Positions 50,955 to 59,149 of a stretch of 64,000 nucleotides of DNA are shown here, piece by piece. Within the stretch, counting starts at the first letter, position 1. Each line of letters begins with the position of its first letter. The position numbers and the translations under genes were made by a program. The notes beneath the pieces are model-generated. The model saw only the letters and a list, made by a program, of their open reading frames with translations. It was not told where the DNA came from and made no database searches. Origin of the DNA: Methylophaga sp. (GTDB lineage: Bacteria > Pseudomonadota > Gammaproteobacteria > Nitrosococcales > Methylophagaceae); the NCBI GenBank assembly GCA_011053005.1, contig DRHW01000034.1, forward strand, positions 1-64,000, written 5' to 3'.

Positions 50955-51169
50955 TGTTTCTTTCCTCGACTATATGCTAAGTGTGTAGTGTTAATTAAAT
51001 TTGGGAATATCAGTGTTAATAATTTTGATAATAACGTTTGTGTAATAGTCAATGATGTATCGTTTAAGCTGCTTAAATTGTTTGAAAGCAATTTTACTTA
51101 TTTAAAGTCATCAGGCTTCATAATTTTGGGCAAGCTATATCTCAACAAAATGTTCTTCGGTAATGATAA

Positions 51170-51184
51170 GCAATAACTAGACCA
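51170..51184 (-). promoter_or_regulatory. sigma-54 promoter of glnN
   Basis: On the minus strand the sequence reads TGG-TCTAGTTA-TTGCT, with GG and GC exactly 10 bases apart, matching the -24/-12 consensus spacing. Transcription would start near 51158, giving a leader of about 200 bases before glnN. Confidence 0.75.
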
Positions 51185-51257
51185 TCAATTTTCGTGGGCT
51201 ATCTTAGCTCATTAAGTGAAAGAAAATTATTTTAAAAGGTCTTTTTTTGCTCTAGTT

Positions 51258-51284
51258 TGGTGCGTTTGGCACCATTTTGGTGCG
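51258..51284. promoter_or_regulatory. NtrC-binding enhancer of glnN
   Basis: GCACCATTTTGGTGC at 51269-51283 is a perfect match to the GCAC-N7-GTGC NtrC palindrome. A further half-site GGTGC at 51259 puts three half-sites exactly 10 bases apart. It is centred about 118 bases upstream of the predicted sigma-54 start, the usual distance for NtrC enhancers. Confidence 0.82.
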
Positions 51285-51396
51285 CCCTCTATCGTCGAGT
51301 TAATTCATTCTTTTAATGATATTTTTGAAGCTGGTTTTTGTGCATTCTGCTTGCTCAAAAGAGTATTTTTTAAAGTCTCAATAAAGTCGCAGGGTA

Positions 51397-51416
51397 ATAG
51401 ATCTGGTATGATCTAT
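51397..51416 (+). promoter_or_regulatory. tldD promoter with overlapping palindrome
   Basis: TGG-TATGAT (51404-51412) is an extended -10 element. It lies inside ATAGATC-N6-GATCTAT, a perfect seven-base inverted repeat that could be an operator, about 30 bases before the tldD start. Confidence 0.45.
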
Positions 51417-51443
51417 AACCTTGTAACGTAAAGCAACTAATTC

Positions 51444-52886
51444 ATGACATATTCTATTATCGAACAAGTTAGCCAACAATTATTATTGCCTGCAGGCTTG
51501 AGTGAAGCCAACTTAGAGCAGACTCTCGCTTTAACCATGGGGCGCGGCGTTGATTATGCTGATCTGTATTTTCAACAATCGCGTCAAGAAAATTGGCTAT
51601 TAGAAGATGGCATTATCAAGGATGGTGGCTATCACATTGAGCAAGGCGTGGGTGTTAGAGCTTGTAGCGGCGAAAAAACAGGTTTTGCTTATTCCGATGA
51701 TTTAATTTTACCAGCATTACAAGATGCGGCAAAAGCAGCACGGGCTATTTCTCGCCAAGGTGCTGATGGCCGTGTACAAGCGTGGAAACGCACAGCAGCA
51801 CCTAAATTCTATGCGGAAACAGATCCTCTAGCAGTATTAAGTGTTGAGCAAAAACTTGCGTTATTACACCAAGCAGATGCGGCTGCGCGGGCTGCTGACC
51901 CAAGAGTGACTCAAGTTAGTGTAAGTCTAGCAGGTGGTTTAGACACCGTTCTAGTCGCCGCGAGTGATGGTACATTTGCTGCTGATATTAGGCCTCTAAT
52001 AAGAATGAATGTCTCTGTTATTGTTGAATCGAAAGGGCGGCGTGAACGAGGGAGTGCTGGCGGTGGTCGACGTTTGGATTATCGTTATTTTCAAGATAAT
52101 GATTTACCGACAAGTTATGCAAAAGAAGCGGTTCGCCAAGCTTTAGTGAATTTAGAAGCTGTCGATGCACCAGCGGGTAATATGACCGTGGTACTTGCAT
52201 CTGGTTGGCCGGGCGTATTGTTGCATGAAGCGGTTGGACATGGTTTAGAAGGTGACTTTAATCGTCGTGAAAGTTCTGCATTTTCTGGAAAAATCGGCGA
52301 AATGGTTGCATCACCACTCTGCACGATTGTAGATGATGGCACGTTACAGGACCGGCGAGGTTCTTTATCTATTGATGATGAAGGCGTACCAACAGAAAAA
52401 ACAACACTGATTGAAAATGGTAGATTAACCGGATATATGCAAGATAAACACAACGCACGTTTGATGGGTAGTCGAAGCACAGGCAATGGTCGCCGTGAAT
52501 CTTATGCTCATTTACCGATGCCTCGTATGACCAATACTTATATGTTGCCAGGCGAGCATGAGCCAGAAGAAGTGATTGCCTCAGTCAAAAAAGGAATTTA
52601 CGCGGTTAACTTTGGTGGCGGCCAAGTGGATATAACATCCGGTAAATTCGTGTTTTCGACTAGTGAAGTGTATTTGATTGAAAACGGCAAAATTACTCAA
52701 CCCGTAAAAGGCGCGACCTTAATTGGTAATGGCCCTGAAGTGATGAGTCGAATCAGCATGGTGGCTAATGATTTAGAGTTAGATAGTGGTGTTGGTAATT
52801 GTGGTAAAGAAGGCCAAAGCGTACCCGTAGGTGTTGGTCAGCCGACATTAAAAATAGATGGTTTAACAGTAGGTGGAACAGCGTGA
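51444..52886 (+). CDS. tldD: metalloprotease TldD
   Basis: TldD pairs with TldE/PmbA to form a zinc protease that degrades unfolded peptides and matures microcin B17 and CcdA. The 480-residue protein has the metal motif [11 protein letters not shown] (HExxxH, about residues 260-270), and the C-terminal [27 protein letters not shown]-type region of the family. The E. coli protein is 481 residues. TldE is not in the window. It overlaps the downstream PP-loop gene by four bases. Confidence 0.96.
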   Translation: MTYSIIEQVSQQLLLPAGLSEANLEQTLALTMGRGVDYADLYFQQSRQENWLLEDGIIKDGGYHIEQGVGVRACSGEKTGFAYSDDLILPALQDAAKAARAISRQGADGRVQAWKRTAAPKFYAETDPLAVLSVEQKLALLHQADAAARAADPRVTQVSVSLAGGLDTVLVAASDGTFAADIRPLIRMNVSVIVESKGRRERGSAGGGRRLDYRYFQDNDLPTSYAKEAVRQALVNLEAVDAPAGNMTVVLASGWPGVLLHEAVGHGLEGDFNRRESSAFSGKIGEMVASPLCTIVDDGTLQDRRGSLSIDDEGVPTEKTTLIENGRLTGYMQDKHNARLMGSRSTGNGRRESYAHLPMPRMTNTYMLPGEHEPEEVIASVKKGIYAVNFGGGQVDITSGKFVFSTSEVYLIENGKITQPVKGATLIGNGPEVMSRISMVANDLELDSGVGNCGKEGQSVPVGVGQPTLKIDGLTVGGTA

Positions 52887-53935
52887 CAACAAAACATAAG
52901 GCTATAGCCTTAATTTCAGGTGGTTTAGATTCGCTTTTAGCGGTACGTGTAATGCAAGAGCAAGGCATTGAAGTGGAAGGGATTAACTTTTACACAGGTT
53001 TTTGTGTGGAAGGTCATACCCATGCGATTCGTAACAGCGATAAAGACAAACAAAAACGTAATAATGCCCTATGGGCAGCAGAACAGTTAGGGATTAAGCT
53101 GCACATTGTTGATGTTATTGAAGAATATAAAGATGTGTTGCTGAATCCAAAACACGGCTACGGCGCCAATATGAATCCTTGTTTAGATTGCAAAATATTC
53201 ATGGTGGGTAAGGCAGTACAGTGGATACAAGAAAATCGTAAAGATGGTTTTGACTTTATTATTACGGGTGAAGTAATCGGTCAACGTCCGATGTCACAAC
53301 GTAAACAAACCATGCCGATTGTTGCTAAGGAATCAGGCGCTGAAGATATTTTAGTTCGCCCTTTATGTGCTAAAAATTTACCAGCGACCAAGCCTGAACT
53401 TGAAGGTTGGATAGATCGTGAAAAAATGTATGACTTTAGTGGCCGTACCCGTAAACCTCAGATGGCATTAGCAGAGAAATATGGTTTTAAAGATTATGCC
53501 TCTCCTGCTGGTGGATGTTGTTTCCTAACTGATAAAAATTACTCTGATAAATTGGTTGATTTATGGGATGCACGCGGCACGCGAGAATATGAAATGGATG
53601 ACATTATGCTGTTAAAAGTCGGCCGCCATATTCGTCCTAAACCAGAGTTTAAGTTGATTATTGCTCGTGATGCAGGCGAGAGTAAGTATCTGGAAGGCTA
53701 TCGGAAACAATTTGTTACCATTCAAATCGTCAGTCATAACGGTCCCTTGACGATGGTTGATGGCGATATCAAACCTGAAGATTTTGAATTGGCGGCTGGC
53801 GTTGTTGCACGTTACGGACAAGGACGTGAAGCAGAGCAAGTTGAAGTACATATCTCCGTCCCCGGTCAAGATGTTAAGATAATGAACATTAAACCGCTGA
53901 CGGTAGAGCAAGTAAATGAGGAATGGCACGTATGA
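52883..53935 (+). CDS. PP-loop thiouridylase-like protein with C-terminal NFACT-R-like domain
   Basis: The 350-residue protein has an N-terminal ATP-pyrophosphatase (PP-loop) domain with [10 protein letters not shown] at residues 12-21. Two likely active-site cysteines lie in [10 protein letters not shown] (about residues 98-107) and SPAGGCCFL, as in MnmA/ThiI-type tRNA thiolases. The C-terminal part ([20 protein letters not shown], then [16 protein letters not shown]) resembles the RNA-binding NFACT-R domain. It differs from both MnmA and ThiI in length and ending. It overlaps tldD (ATGA) and the TusA-like gene (ATGA). I infer an RNA thiolation enzyme fed by that sulfur carrier; the exact nucleotide is unknown. 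Confidence 0.72.
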   Translation: MTTKHKAIALISGGLDSLLAVRVMQEQGIEVEGINFYTGFCVEGHTHAIRNSDKDKQKRNNALWAAEQLGIKLHIVDVIEEYKDVLLNPKHGYGANMNPCLDCKIFMVGKAVQWIQENRKDGFDFIITGEVIGQRPMSQRKQTMPIVAKESGAEDILVRPLCAKNLPATKPELEGWIDREKMYDFSGRTRKPQMALAEKYGFKDYASPAGGCCFLTDKNYSDKLVDLWDARGTREYEMDDIMLLKVGRHIRPKPEFKLIIARDAGESKYLEGYRKQFVTIQIVSHNGPLTMVDGDIKPEDFELAAGVVARYGQGREAEQVEVHISVPGQDVKIMNIKPLTVEQVNEEWHV

Positions 53936-54159
53936 GCCAGCATGAATTAGACGCGAGACGCATGTTGTGTCCAATGCCTGTTATAAAGACACAAAATAAA
54001 GTTAAAGAATTAGTTGTTGGTGATATATTGAATGTTATTTGTACCGACCCAGGTGCATTAAGTGACATTCCCGCATGGGCAAGAATTAATGGCCACACGA
54101 TTTTGGGACATCAGAGTAATGATGATGAGCTCACGATTACCGTACAAGTCGGTGGTTAA
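53932..54159 (+). CDS. TusA-family sulfur carrier protein
   Basis: The 75-residue protein has the family start LDARRMLCPMPVIKTQNKV with the persulfide-bearing cysteine in the CPMP motif (Cys13). It matches TusA/SirA-like sulfur carriers. The start at 53932 overlaps the upstream stop and has GAGG ten bases before it; the ATG at 53923 is only two bases from it and so less likely. Its tight coupling to the PP-loop protein suggests the two act together in sulfur transfer. It is not safe to call it the housekeeping tusA. Confidence 0.85.
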   Translation: MSQHELDARRMLCPMPVIKTQNKVKELVVGDILNVICTDPGALSDIPAWARINGHTILGHQSNDDELTITVQVGG

Positions 54160-54234
54160 TCTTAGTTTCAAAGCGTATTTTGTAGTAACTAACTTAAGTA
54201 TTAAGCATAGTAATTTAAAATTGGAGAATAATTA

Positions 54235-55644
54235 ATGTCAGTCGAAAACGTGCTTCAAATGATAAAAGATGAGGAAGTCCTTTTTGTGGATTTTCGTTTT
54301 ACAGATACACGTGGTAAAGAGCAACACGTTACTTTTCCTGCACACAGTATTGACGAAGATACTTTTACCGAAGGTAATATGTTTGATGGCTCATCAGTGG
54401 CCGGTTGGAAAGGTATTAACGAATCAGACATGATTTTAATGCCAGATCCTGAAACGGCAGTATTAGATCCATTTATGGATGATACAACCTTAATTATCAG
54501 CTGCGATATTATTGAACCGGCAACAATGCAAGGTTATGAACGTGATCCACGTAGCGTTGCTCACCGCGCTGAAGCCTATATGCAATCAACAGGTTTGGCT
54601 GATACCGCTTATTTTGGTCCAGAAAATGAGTTTTTCATTTTTGATGATATTCGTTGGGGCAGTGATATATCGGGTGCGTTCTTTAAAATCGATTCTGATG
54701 AATCTTCATGGAACACTGAAAAAGTCTATGCAGATGGTAACAAAGGTCATCGTCCAGGTGTAAAAGGGGGGTATTTCCCTGTACCTCCAGTCGATTCATT
54801 GCAAGATATTCGTAGTGCAATGTGTTTGACACTGGAAGAAATGGGACAAGTAACAGAAGTTCATCACCATGAAGTAGCGACAGCTGGTCAGTGTGAAATT
54901 GGTGTTAGATTTAATACGTTAGTGAAAAAAGCGGATGAAGTTCAACAGCTTAAATACGTTATTCACAATGTTGCCCACGCTTACGGTAAAACAGCGACCT
55001 TTATGCCTAAACCTTTAGTGGGTGATAACGGTAGTGGTATGCACGTTCACATGTCTTTAGCTAAAGATGGTGAAAATTTGTTTGCTGGTAATAAATATGG
55101 TGGTTTGTCAGAAACGGCTCTTTATTATATTGGTGGTGTTATCAAGCATGCGAGAGCATTAAACGCATTTACTAATGCCAGCACCAACAGCTACAAACGT
55201 TTAGTGCCAGGTTTTGAAGCACCGATTATGTTGGCTTATTCTGCACGTAACCGTAGCGCATCAATTCGGATTCCTTTTGTTAATAATCCAAAAGGTCGTC
55301 GTATCGAAGTTCGCTTCCCTGATTCAACGGCTAACCCATACTTGTCATTTGCAGCTTTATTAATGGCGGGTCTTGATGGTATTAAAAACAAAATCCACCC
55401 TGGTGATGCGATGGATAAAGACTTGTATGATTTGCCTGCTGAAGAAGCGGCACAAATTCCACAAGTTTGTTATGGCTTAGATCAAGCGTTAGATGCATTG
55501 AACGAAGATCGTGCTTTCTTAACAGAAGGTGGTGTGTTCACTGATGATATGATCGATGCTTATATTGAGTTGAAAATGGGTGAAGTGACTCGTCTGCGTA
55601 TGGAAACTCATCCTGCAGAGTTTGATATGTATTACAGCGTTTAA
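54235..55644 (+). CDS. glnA: glutamine synthetase type I (GlnA)
   Basis: GlnA is the main ammonia-assimilating enzyme. The 469-residue dodecamer-forming type I protein has [17 protein letters not shown], the metal-binding [12 protein letters not shown], the glutamate loop [11 protein letters not shown], and NRSASIRIP. The adenylylation tyrosine sits in [10 protein letters not shown] (Tyr398), so GlnE-type control is likely. TTGGAGAA precedes the ATG. No NtrC site or sigma-54 promoter is seen in the 75-base upstream gap; a weak sigma-70 candidate ends in TAAAAT. A strong terminator follows, so it is not normally one transcript with ntrBC. Confidence 0.97.
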   Translation: MSVENVLQMIKDEEVLFVDFRFTDTRGKEQHVTFPAHSIDEDTFTEGNMFDGSSVAGWKGINESDMILMPDPETAVLDPFMDDTTLIISCDIIEPATMQGYERDPRSVAHRAEAYMQSTGLADTAYFGPENEFFIFDDIRWGSDISGAFFKIDSDESSWNTEKVYADGNKGHRPGVKGGYFPVPPVDSLQDIRSAMCLTLEEMGQVTEVHHHEVATAGQCEIGVRFNTLVKKADEVQQLKYVIHNVAHAYGKTATFMPKPLVGDNGSGMHVHMSLAKDGENLFAGNKYGGLSETALYYIGGVIKHARALNAFTNASTNSYKRLVPGFEAPIMLAYSARNRSASIRIPFVNNPKGRRIEVRFPDSTANPYLSFAALLMAGLDGIKNKIHPGDAMDKDLYDLPAEEAAQIPQVCYGLDQALDALNEDRAFLTEGGVFTDDMIDAYIELKMGEVTRLRMETHPAEFDMYYSV

Positions 55645-55672
55645 TTTTATTTTTAATTAAATGGCACTTAAG

Positions 55673-55714
55673 AAACGCCCCCGTCTTTATTCATTAAAAC
55701 GGGGGCGTTTTTTT
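55673..55714 (+). terminator. intrinsic terminator of glnA
   Basis: AAACGCCCCCGT and ACGGGGGCGTTT form a perfect 12-bp stem around a 14-base loop, followed by seven T bases. Very strong. Confidence 0.95.
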
Positions 55715-55749
55715 ATGGCTGATTGTTGCAGTTATTATCTTGTAGGGCT

Positions 55750-56277
55750 ATGATTTATATTATGAAATATTATACTTTATTGTTATTCCTTCTCAGTTTT
55801 ACTGTGAACGCGGATGTTTATCGTTCAGTTAATAAACAAGGTAATGTGAGTTTTTCAGATACCGCTAGCGATAATGCTGAAAAAGTAGAACTACAGCCAT
55901 CTTATACTTACAATCCTCCTGTTATTCCTGACTTAGCTGATGATGAGTCTGCATCTGAACCTGTTGAAATGGCCATACCAGATTACGCATTAGTCATTAT
56001 ATCGCCTGGTCAGAATGAAGCACTCCGTGAAAATGCAGGAAATATAACGATTAATAGCAGCATTACGCCCGAACTGAATATTGATCGAGAAGATAAATTA
56101 GTCTTTTCATTAGATGGTCAATTAAAAAGCGAAGCACAAATTGCCACGAACTATACGTTTACAAATGTTGATCGAGGGAGTCACATCGCCGTTGTTTCTG
56201 TAGTTGATAAAACGGGAAAAATTATTAAATCAAGTAAATCACGACTATTTCATGTGTTACGTGCAAATGTAAATTAA
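55750..56277 (+). CDS. DUF4124-domain periplasmic protein
   Basis: The 175-residue protein has a signal peptide (KYYTLLLFLLSFTVNA) then the DUF4124 motif DVYRSVNKQGNVSFSDTA. The remainder is a probable beta-sandwich (about 80-175, including SPGQNEALRENAGNITINS). A homologous DUF4124 segment occurs in the nuclease fusion at 31554. Function is unknown. The position between glnA and ntrB recalls other gammaproteobacteria that carry a small exported DUF4124 protein here. ATGs at 55750 and 55762 are both possible; neither has a good ribosome-binding site. Confidence 0.75.
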   Translation: MIYIMKYYTLLLFLLSFTVNADVYRSVNKQGNVSFSDTASDNAEKVELQPSYTYNPPVIPDLADDESASEPVEMAIPDYALVIISPGQNEALRENAGNITINSSITPELNIDREDKLVFSLDGQLKSEAQIATNYTFTNVDRGSHIAVVSVVDKTGKIIKSSKSRLFHVLRANVN

Positions 56278-56292
56278 CATCGTTAGTTTTTC

Positions 56293-56309
56293 CGCACCAA
56301 TGTGGTGCG
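56293..56309. promoter_or_regulatory. NtrC-binding site upstream of ntrB
   Basis: CGCACCAATGTGGTGCG is a perfect palindrome with seven-base arms and fits GCAC-N7-GTGC. It starts 15 bases past the stop of the DUF4124 gene, and is centred about 163 bases before the predicted sigma-54 start of ntrB. Confidence 0.85.
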
Positions 56310-56437
56310 CATAAGGGGTGACGCTCCTTTATTTCACACCATAAATCATTTTTCCAACTAAAAATTATCATACATATTAATATTAAATATAATTAATTCA
56401 AATAGATAAACCGCATTTTATACTATATCTATAAAAC

Positions 56438-56453
56438 TGGATCATTCCTTGCT
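56438..56453 (+). promoter_or_regulatory. sigma-54 promoter of ntrBC
   Basis: CTGG-ATCATTCC-TTGCT has GG and GC exactly 10 bases apart, plus the TTGCT of the -12 element. Transcription should start near 56464, 30 bases before ntrB. With the NtrC site upstream it implies autoregulation. Confidence 0.78.
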
Positions 56454-56493
56454 CTATTGAATTCATGATTAATATTTTGATTAAATGTAGACA

Positions 56494-57549
56494 ATGACAA
56501 CTTTACTATCTTGCCAAGATATTATGGAAAACCTCACTACAGCGATTGTAGTGATGGATCATTCTCTTCGTATTTGTAAGCTCAATTCAGCTGCCGAAAT
56601 AATGTTTGGCATGAGTCAGCGTCAGGCTGAAGATATACCAATTAATGCATTACTGTTGGGTGAAGGAGACTTGTTAACTAGCTTGGAGCGTGTTCAGAAA
56701 ACAGGACAGCAGTTAATTGAACGTGAAGTTAAGTTATATATTCCTAGTGCTGGCGATATAGTGGTTGATTGTGCAATTAAATTGGTTGAAACCGAAGGTG
56801 GGGAAGATCACTATATAATGTTAGAGCTGGCGCAGTTAGATTTCCAACAACGAATCAGTCGCGATGAAAGCTTGCATACACAACAACAAGTATTGCGTGG
56901 CCTTGCCCATGAAATCAAAAATCCACTCGGTGGTTTAAGAGGCGCAGCGCAGCTATTAGAACGCCAGCTTGATTCACCTGAATTAAAAGAATACACCGCG
57001 ATCATTATTAGCGAAGCCGATCGCCTACAAAACTTGATGACCAAGATGCTAGGGTCACATCAACAAGCAGAACATGCATCGGTGAATATTCATGAGGTCT
57101 TACAACGCGTGAGACAGCTGGTATTTGCTGAAGTTGATCATCGTTTGATTTTTAAAGGCGATTATGATCCGAGTATTCCAGATTTATTTGTTGATTTTGA
57201 TCAACTCGTTCAAATATTCCTCAATATTATACAAAACGCGGTTCAGGCATTGCACGGTGCAGGAAAAATTGTGCTCAGAACAAGGGCGGTTCGTAACATC
57301 AGTATTGATCAAAAGCGTTATCGTTTAGGTGTTTGTATTGATATTGAAGATGACGGACCAGGTATTCCAAAACTGCTACAAGAAAGTATGTTCTTTCCGC
57401 TGGTGACAGGACGAGCAGAAGGGACGGGATTAGGACTATATCTTGTGCAAAACTTGGTGCAGCGTAATAACGGAATGATTTTATGCAATAGCCAACCTGG
57501 TCGTACCATTTTTTCTGTTATTTTCCCACTGGAGCAAACGAGTGAGTAA
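56494..57549 (+). CDS. ntrB: nitrogen regulation sensor histidine kinase NtrB (GlnL)
   Basis: NtrB phosphorylates NtrC in nitrogen limitation and dephosphorylates it when PII is bound. The 351-residue soluble protein has an N-terminal PAS domain (about 10-120) and the phospho-acceptor GLAHEIKNPLGGLRGAAQLL with His139, the same number as in E. coli. The ATPase N box is FLNIIQNAVQAL, followed by the G boxes DDGPGIP and GTGLGLYLV. It has no membrane segment. It overlaps ntrC by eight bases. Confidence 0.97.
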   Translation: MTTLLSCQDIMENLTTAIVVMDHSLRICKLNSAAEIMFGMSQRQAEDIPINALLLGEGDLLTSLERVQKTGQQLIEREVKLYIPSAGDIVVDCAIKLVETEGGEDHYIMLELAQLDFQQRISRDESLHTQQQVLRGLAHEIKNPLGGLRGAAQLLERQLDSPELKEYTAIIISEADRLQNLMTKMLGSHQQAEHASVNIHEVLQRVRQLVFAEVDHRLIFKGDYDPSIPDLFVDFDQLVQIFLNIIQNAVQALHGAGKIVLRTRAVRNISIDQKRYRLGVCIDIEDDGPGIPKLLQESMFFPLVTGRAEGTGLGLYLVQNLVQRNNGMILCNSQPGRTIFSVIFPLEQTSE

Positions 57550-58936
57550 AAAATCAAATGTGTGGGTAGTGGATGATGATCGTTCAATCCGTTGGGTATT
57601 ACAAAAAGCGCTTGAGTCAGTTGATATGAATGTCCGCGTGTTTGAGAATGCTGCCGATGTGCTCAATGAATTGAAGAATGATACACCAGATGTTCTAATC
57701 AGCGATATTCGAATGCCTGGTATGGATGGTTTGCAATTACTTCGTGATATTAAACAAAATATTCCAGATCTTCCCGTGATTATTATGACGGCTTATTCTG
57801 ATTTAGATAGTGCAGTATCCGTTTATGAAGGTGGTGCATTTGAATATTTACCAAAACCTTTCGATGTTGATGAAGCCGTTGATTTAGTAAGACGAGCGAT
57901 TGTTCATCGTGAAGAACAATTACAGCAAACAACGGATAAACCTATCGTCCTCGCGACGGAGATTATTGGTGAAGCACCTGCGATGCAAGAAGTATTTAGA
58001 TCGATAGGTCGTTTGGCTCGTTCAAATATTAATGTTTTAATTAATGGTGAATCTGGAACGGGTAAGGAACTGGTGGCAAATGCTTTGCATAAACACAGTC
58101 CACGTAGAAATGCACCGTTTATCGCACTTAATATGGCGGCTATTCCCAAGGAGTTAATGGAATCAGAATTATTCGGTCATGAAAAAGGTGCCTTTACAGG
58201 TGCCCATGCCTTACGCAAAGGAAGATTCGAACAAGCAGATGGTGGAACATTATTCTTAGATGAAATTGGCGATATGCCAATAGATTTACAAACGCGACTT
58301 TTGCGTGTTTTGTCTGATGGTGAATTTTTTAGAGTTGGCGGTCATAGTGTTGTTAAGGCTGATGTTCGAATTGTCGCCGCTACACATCAAAATCTTGAAC
58401 AGCGAGTAGAGCAAGGTGAATTTAGAGAAGATTTATTTCACCGTTTGAATGTTATTCGAATACAAATTCCAGCGTTAAGAGAACGCAGAGAAGATGTCCC
58501 TGCATTGGCAAACTACTTTTTAAATAAGGCAGCTTCTGAATTAGCCGTTTCCGCTAAAACATTATCGGTTGAGGTTGAAAGCTATTTAAGCCAATTAGCT
58601 TGGCCAGGAAATGTGCGACAGCTTGAAAATACCTGTCGATGGCTGACCGTTATGTCGCCTGCCAAAGTAGTACAGGTAGATGATCTTCCAAGTGAATTGA
58701 TGAATGAGGTTTCAGTTGAACAACTTGGAGCTGGTAATTGGCAAGTGTTATTCAAACAGTGGGCTGCAACGAAAGCATTGACGGGTCAAGAGGGTGCTTT
58801 GGCGGATATCGTGCCGTTAGTTGAGCATTTATTAATGGAAGTAGCATTAGAGAAAACCATTGGTAAACGTCAAGATGCAGCAAAGTTATTGGGGTGGGGT
58901 AGGAACACCCTAACAAGGAAGTTAAAAGATAGTTGA
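57542..58936 (+). CDS. ntrC: nitrogen regulation response regulator NtrC (GlnG)
   Basis: NtrC is the sigma-54 activator of nitrogen-starvation genes. The 464-residue protein has a receiver domain with the phospho-acceptor in SDIRMPGMDG (Asp55). A central AAA+ domain shows Walker A GESGTGKELVANALH, the sigma-54-contacting GAFTGA loop (about residue 218), and Walker B GGTLFLDEIGDM. A C-terminal Fis-type helix-turn-helix comes after KRQDAAKLLGWGRNTLTRKL. The start is GTG, overlapping the end of ntrB. It is the likely regulator of glnN and of its own operon. Confidence 0.97.
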   Translation: MSKKSNVWVVDDDRSIRWVLQKALESVDMNVRVFENAADVLNELKNDTPDVLISDIRMPGMDGLQLLRDIKQNIPDLPVIIMTAYSDLDSAVSVYEGGAFEYLPKPFDVDEAVDLVRRAIVHREEQLQQTTDKPIVLATEIIGEAPAMQEVFRSIGRLARSNINVLINGESGTGKELVANALHKHSPRRNAPFIALNMAAIPKELMESELFGHEKGAFTGAHALRKGRFEQADGGTLFLDEIGDMPIDLQTRLLRVLSDGEFFRVGGHSVVKADVRIVAATHQNLEQRVEQGEFREDLFHRLNVIRIQIPALRERREDVPALANYFLNKAASELAVSAKTLSVEVESYLSQLAWPGNVRQLENTCRWLTVMSPAKVVQVDDLPSELMNEVSVEQLGAGNWQVLFKQWAATKALTGQEGALADIVPLVEHLLMEVALEKTIGKRQDAAKLLGWGRNTLTRKLKDS

Positions 58937-58944
58937 GAATATAC

Positions 58945-58973
58945 TTGCAAGATAAAGTTAAGAGCCGTATAAT
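58945..58973 (+). promoter_or_regulatory. strong sigma-70 promoter of the initiator tRNA
   Basis: TTGCAA and TATAAT are separated by exactly 17 bases, with the start predicted about 10 bases before the tRNA. This is the best consensus sigma-70 promoter in the window. It starts nine bases after the ntrC stop. Confidence 0.85.
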
Positions 58974-58989
58974 TCATCGCTTAATCAGG

Positions 58990-59066
<77 letters not shown>

Positions 59067-59078
59067 GTAATATTACAG

Positions 59079-59107
59079 AACCCCTATAATGGGGTTTTTG
59101 TTTTTTT
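59079..59107 (+). terminator. terminator 1 between the initiator tRNA and rimP
   Basis: AACCCC-TATAAT-GGGGTT is a six-base stem with a six-base loop, followed by a T-rich run of about 11. It closes the tRNA transcript. Confidence 0.85.
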
Positions 59108-59121
59108 GGAGATATGAAATC

Positions 59122-59143
59122 GGGCCTTTGGCCCTTTTTTTTT
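59122..59143 (+). terminator. terminator 2 immediately before rimP
   Basis: GGGCC-TTT-GGCCC is followed by nine T bases, ending seven bases before the rimP ATG at 59150. It sits inside the frame that opens at an upstream ATG (59114). Expression of rimP-nusA-infB from the tRNA promoter would therefore need read-through of two terminators. Confidence 0.85.
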
Positions 59144-59149
59144 ACGCGT

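Larger units (their letters stand above)
50955..51443. other. 489-bp divergent regulatory region glnN-tldD
   Basis: No credible gene is seen; two short frames here have no family match or ribosome-binding site. The region carries a sigma-54 promoter and an NtrC enhancer for glnN, and an extended -10 with a palindrome for tldD. The predicted glnN leader of about 200 bases has no riboswitch motif that I recognise. Confidence 0.8.

Noticed and set aside
50988-51431. Two short plus-strand frames in the glnN-tldD gap (62 and 71 codons)
   Set aside because: No ribosome-binding site and no recognisable sequence, and they overlap the NtrC site and sigma-54 promoter. AT-rich intergenic noise.
51284-51443. 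A sigma-54 promoter for tldD driven by the same NtrC site
   Set aside because: No GG-N10-GC element is found on the plus strand between the NtrC site and tldD.
59114-59149. rimP starting at the upstream ATG (59114)
   Set aside because: It would encode a terminator stem and T-run (LWPFFF), extends beyond the family's N terminus, and its GGAG is only two bases away. Kept as a possible regulatory leader, not as the main start.
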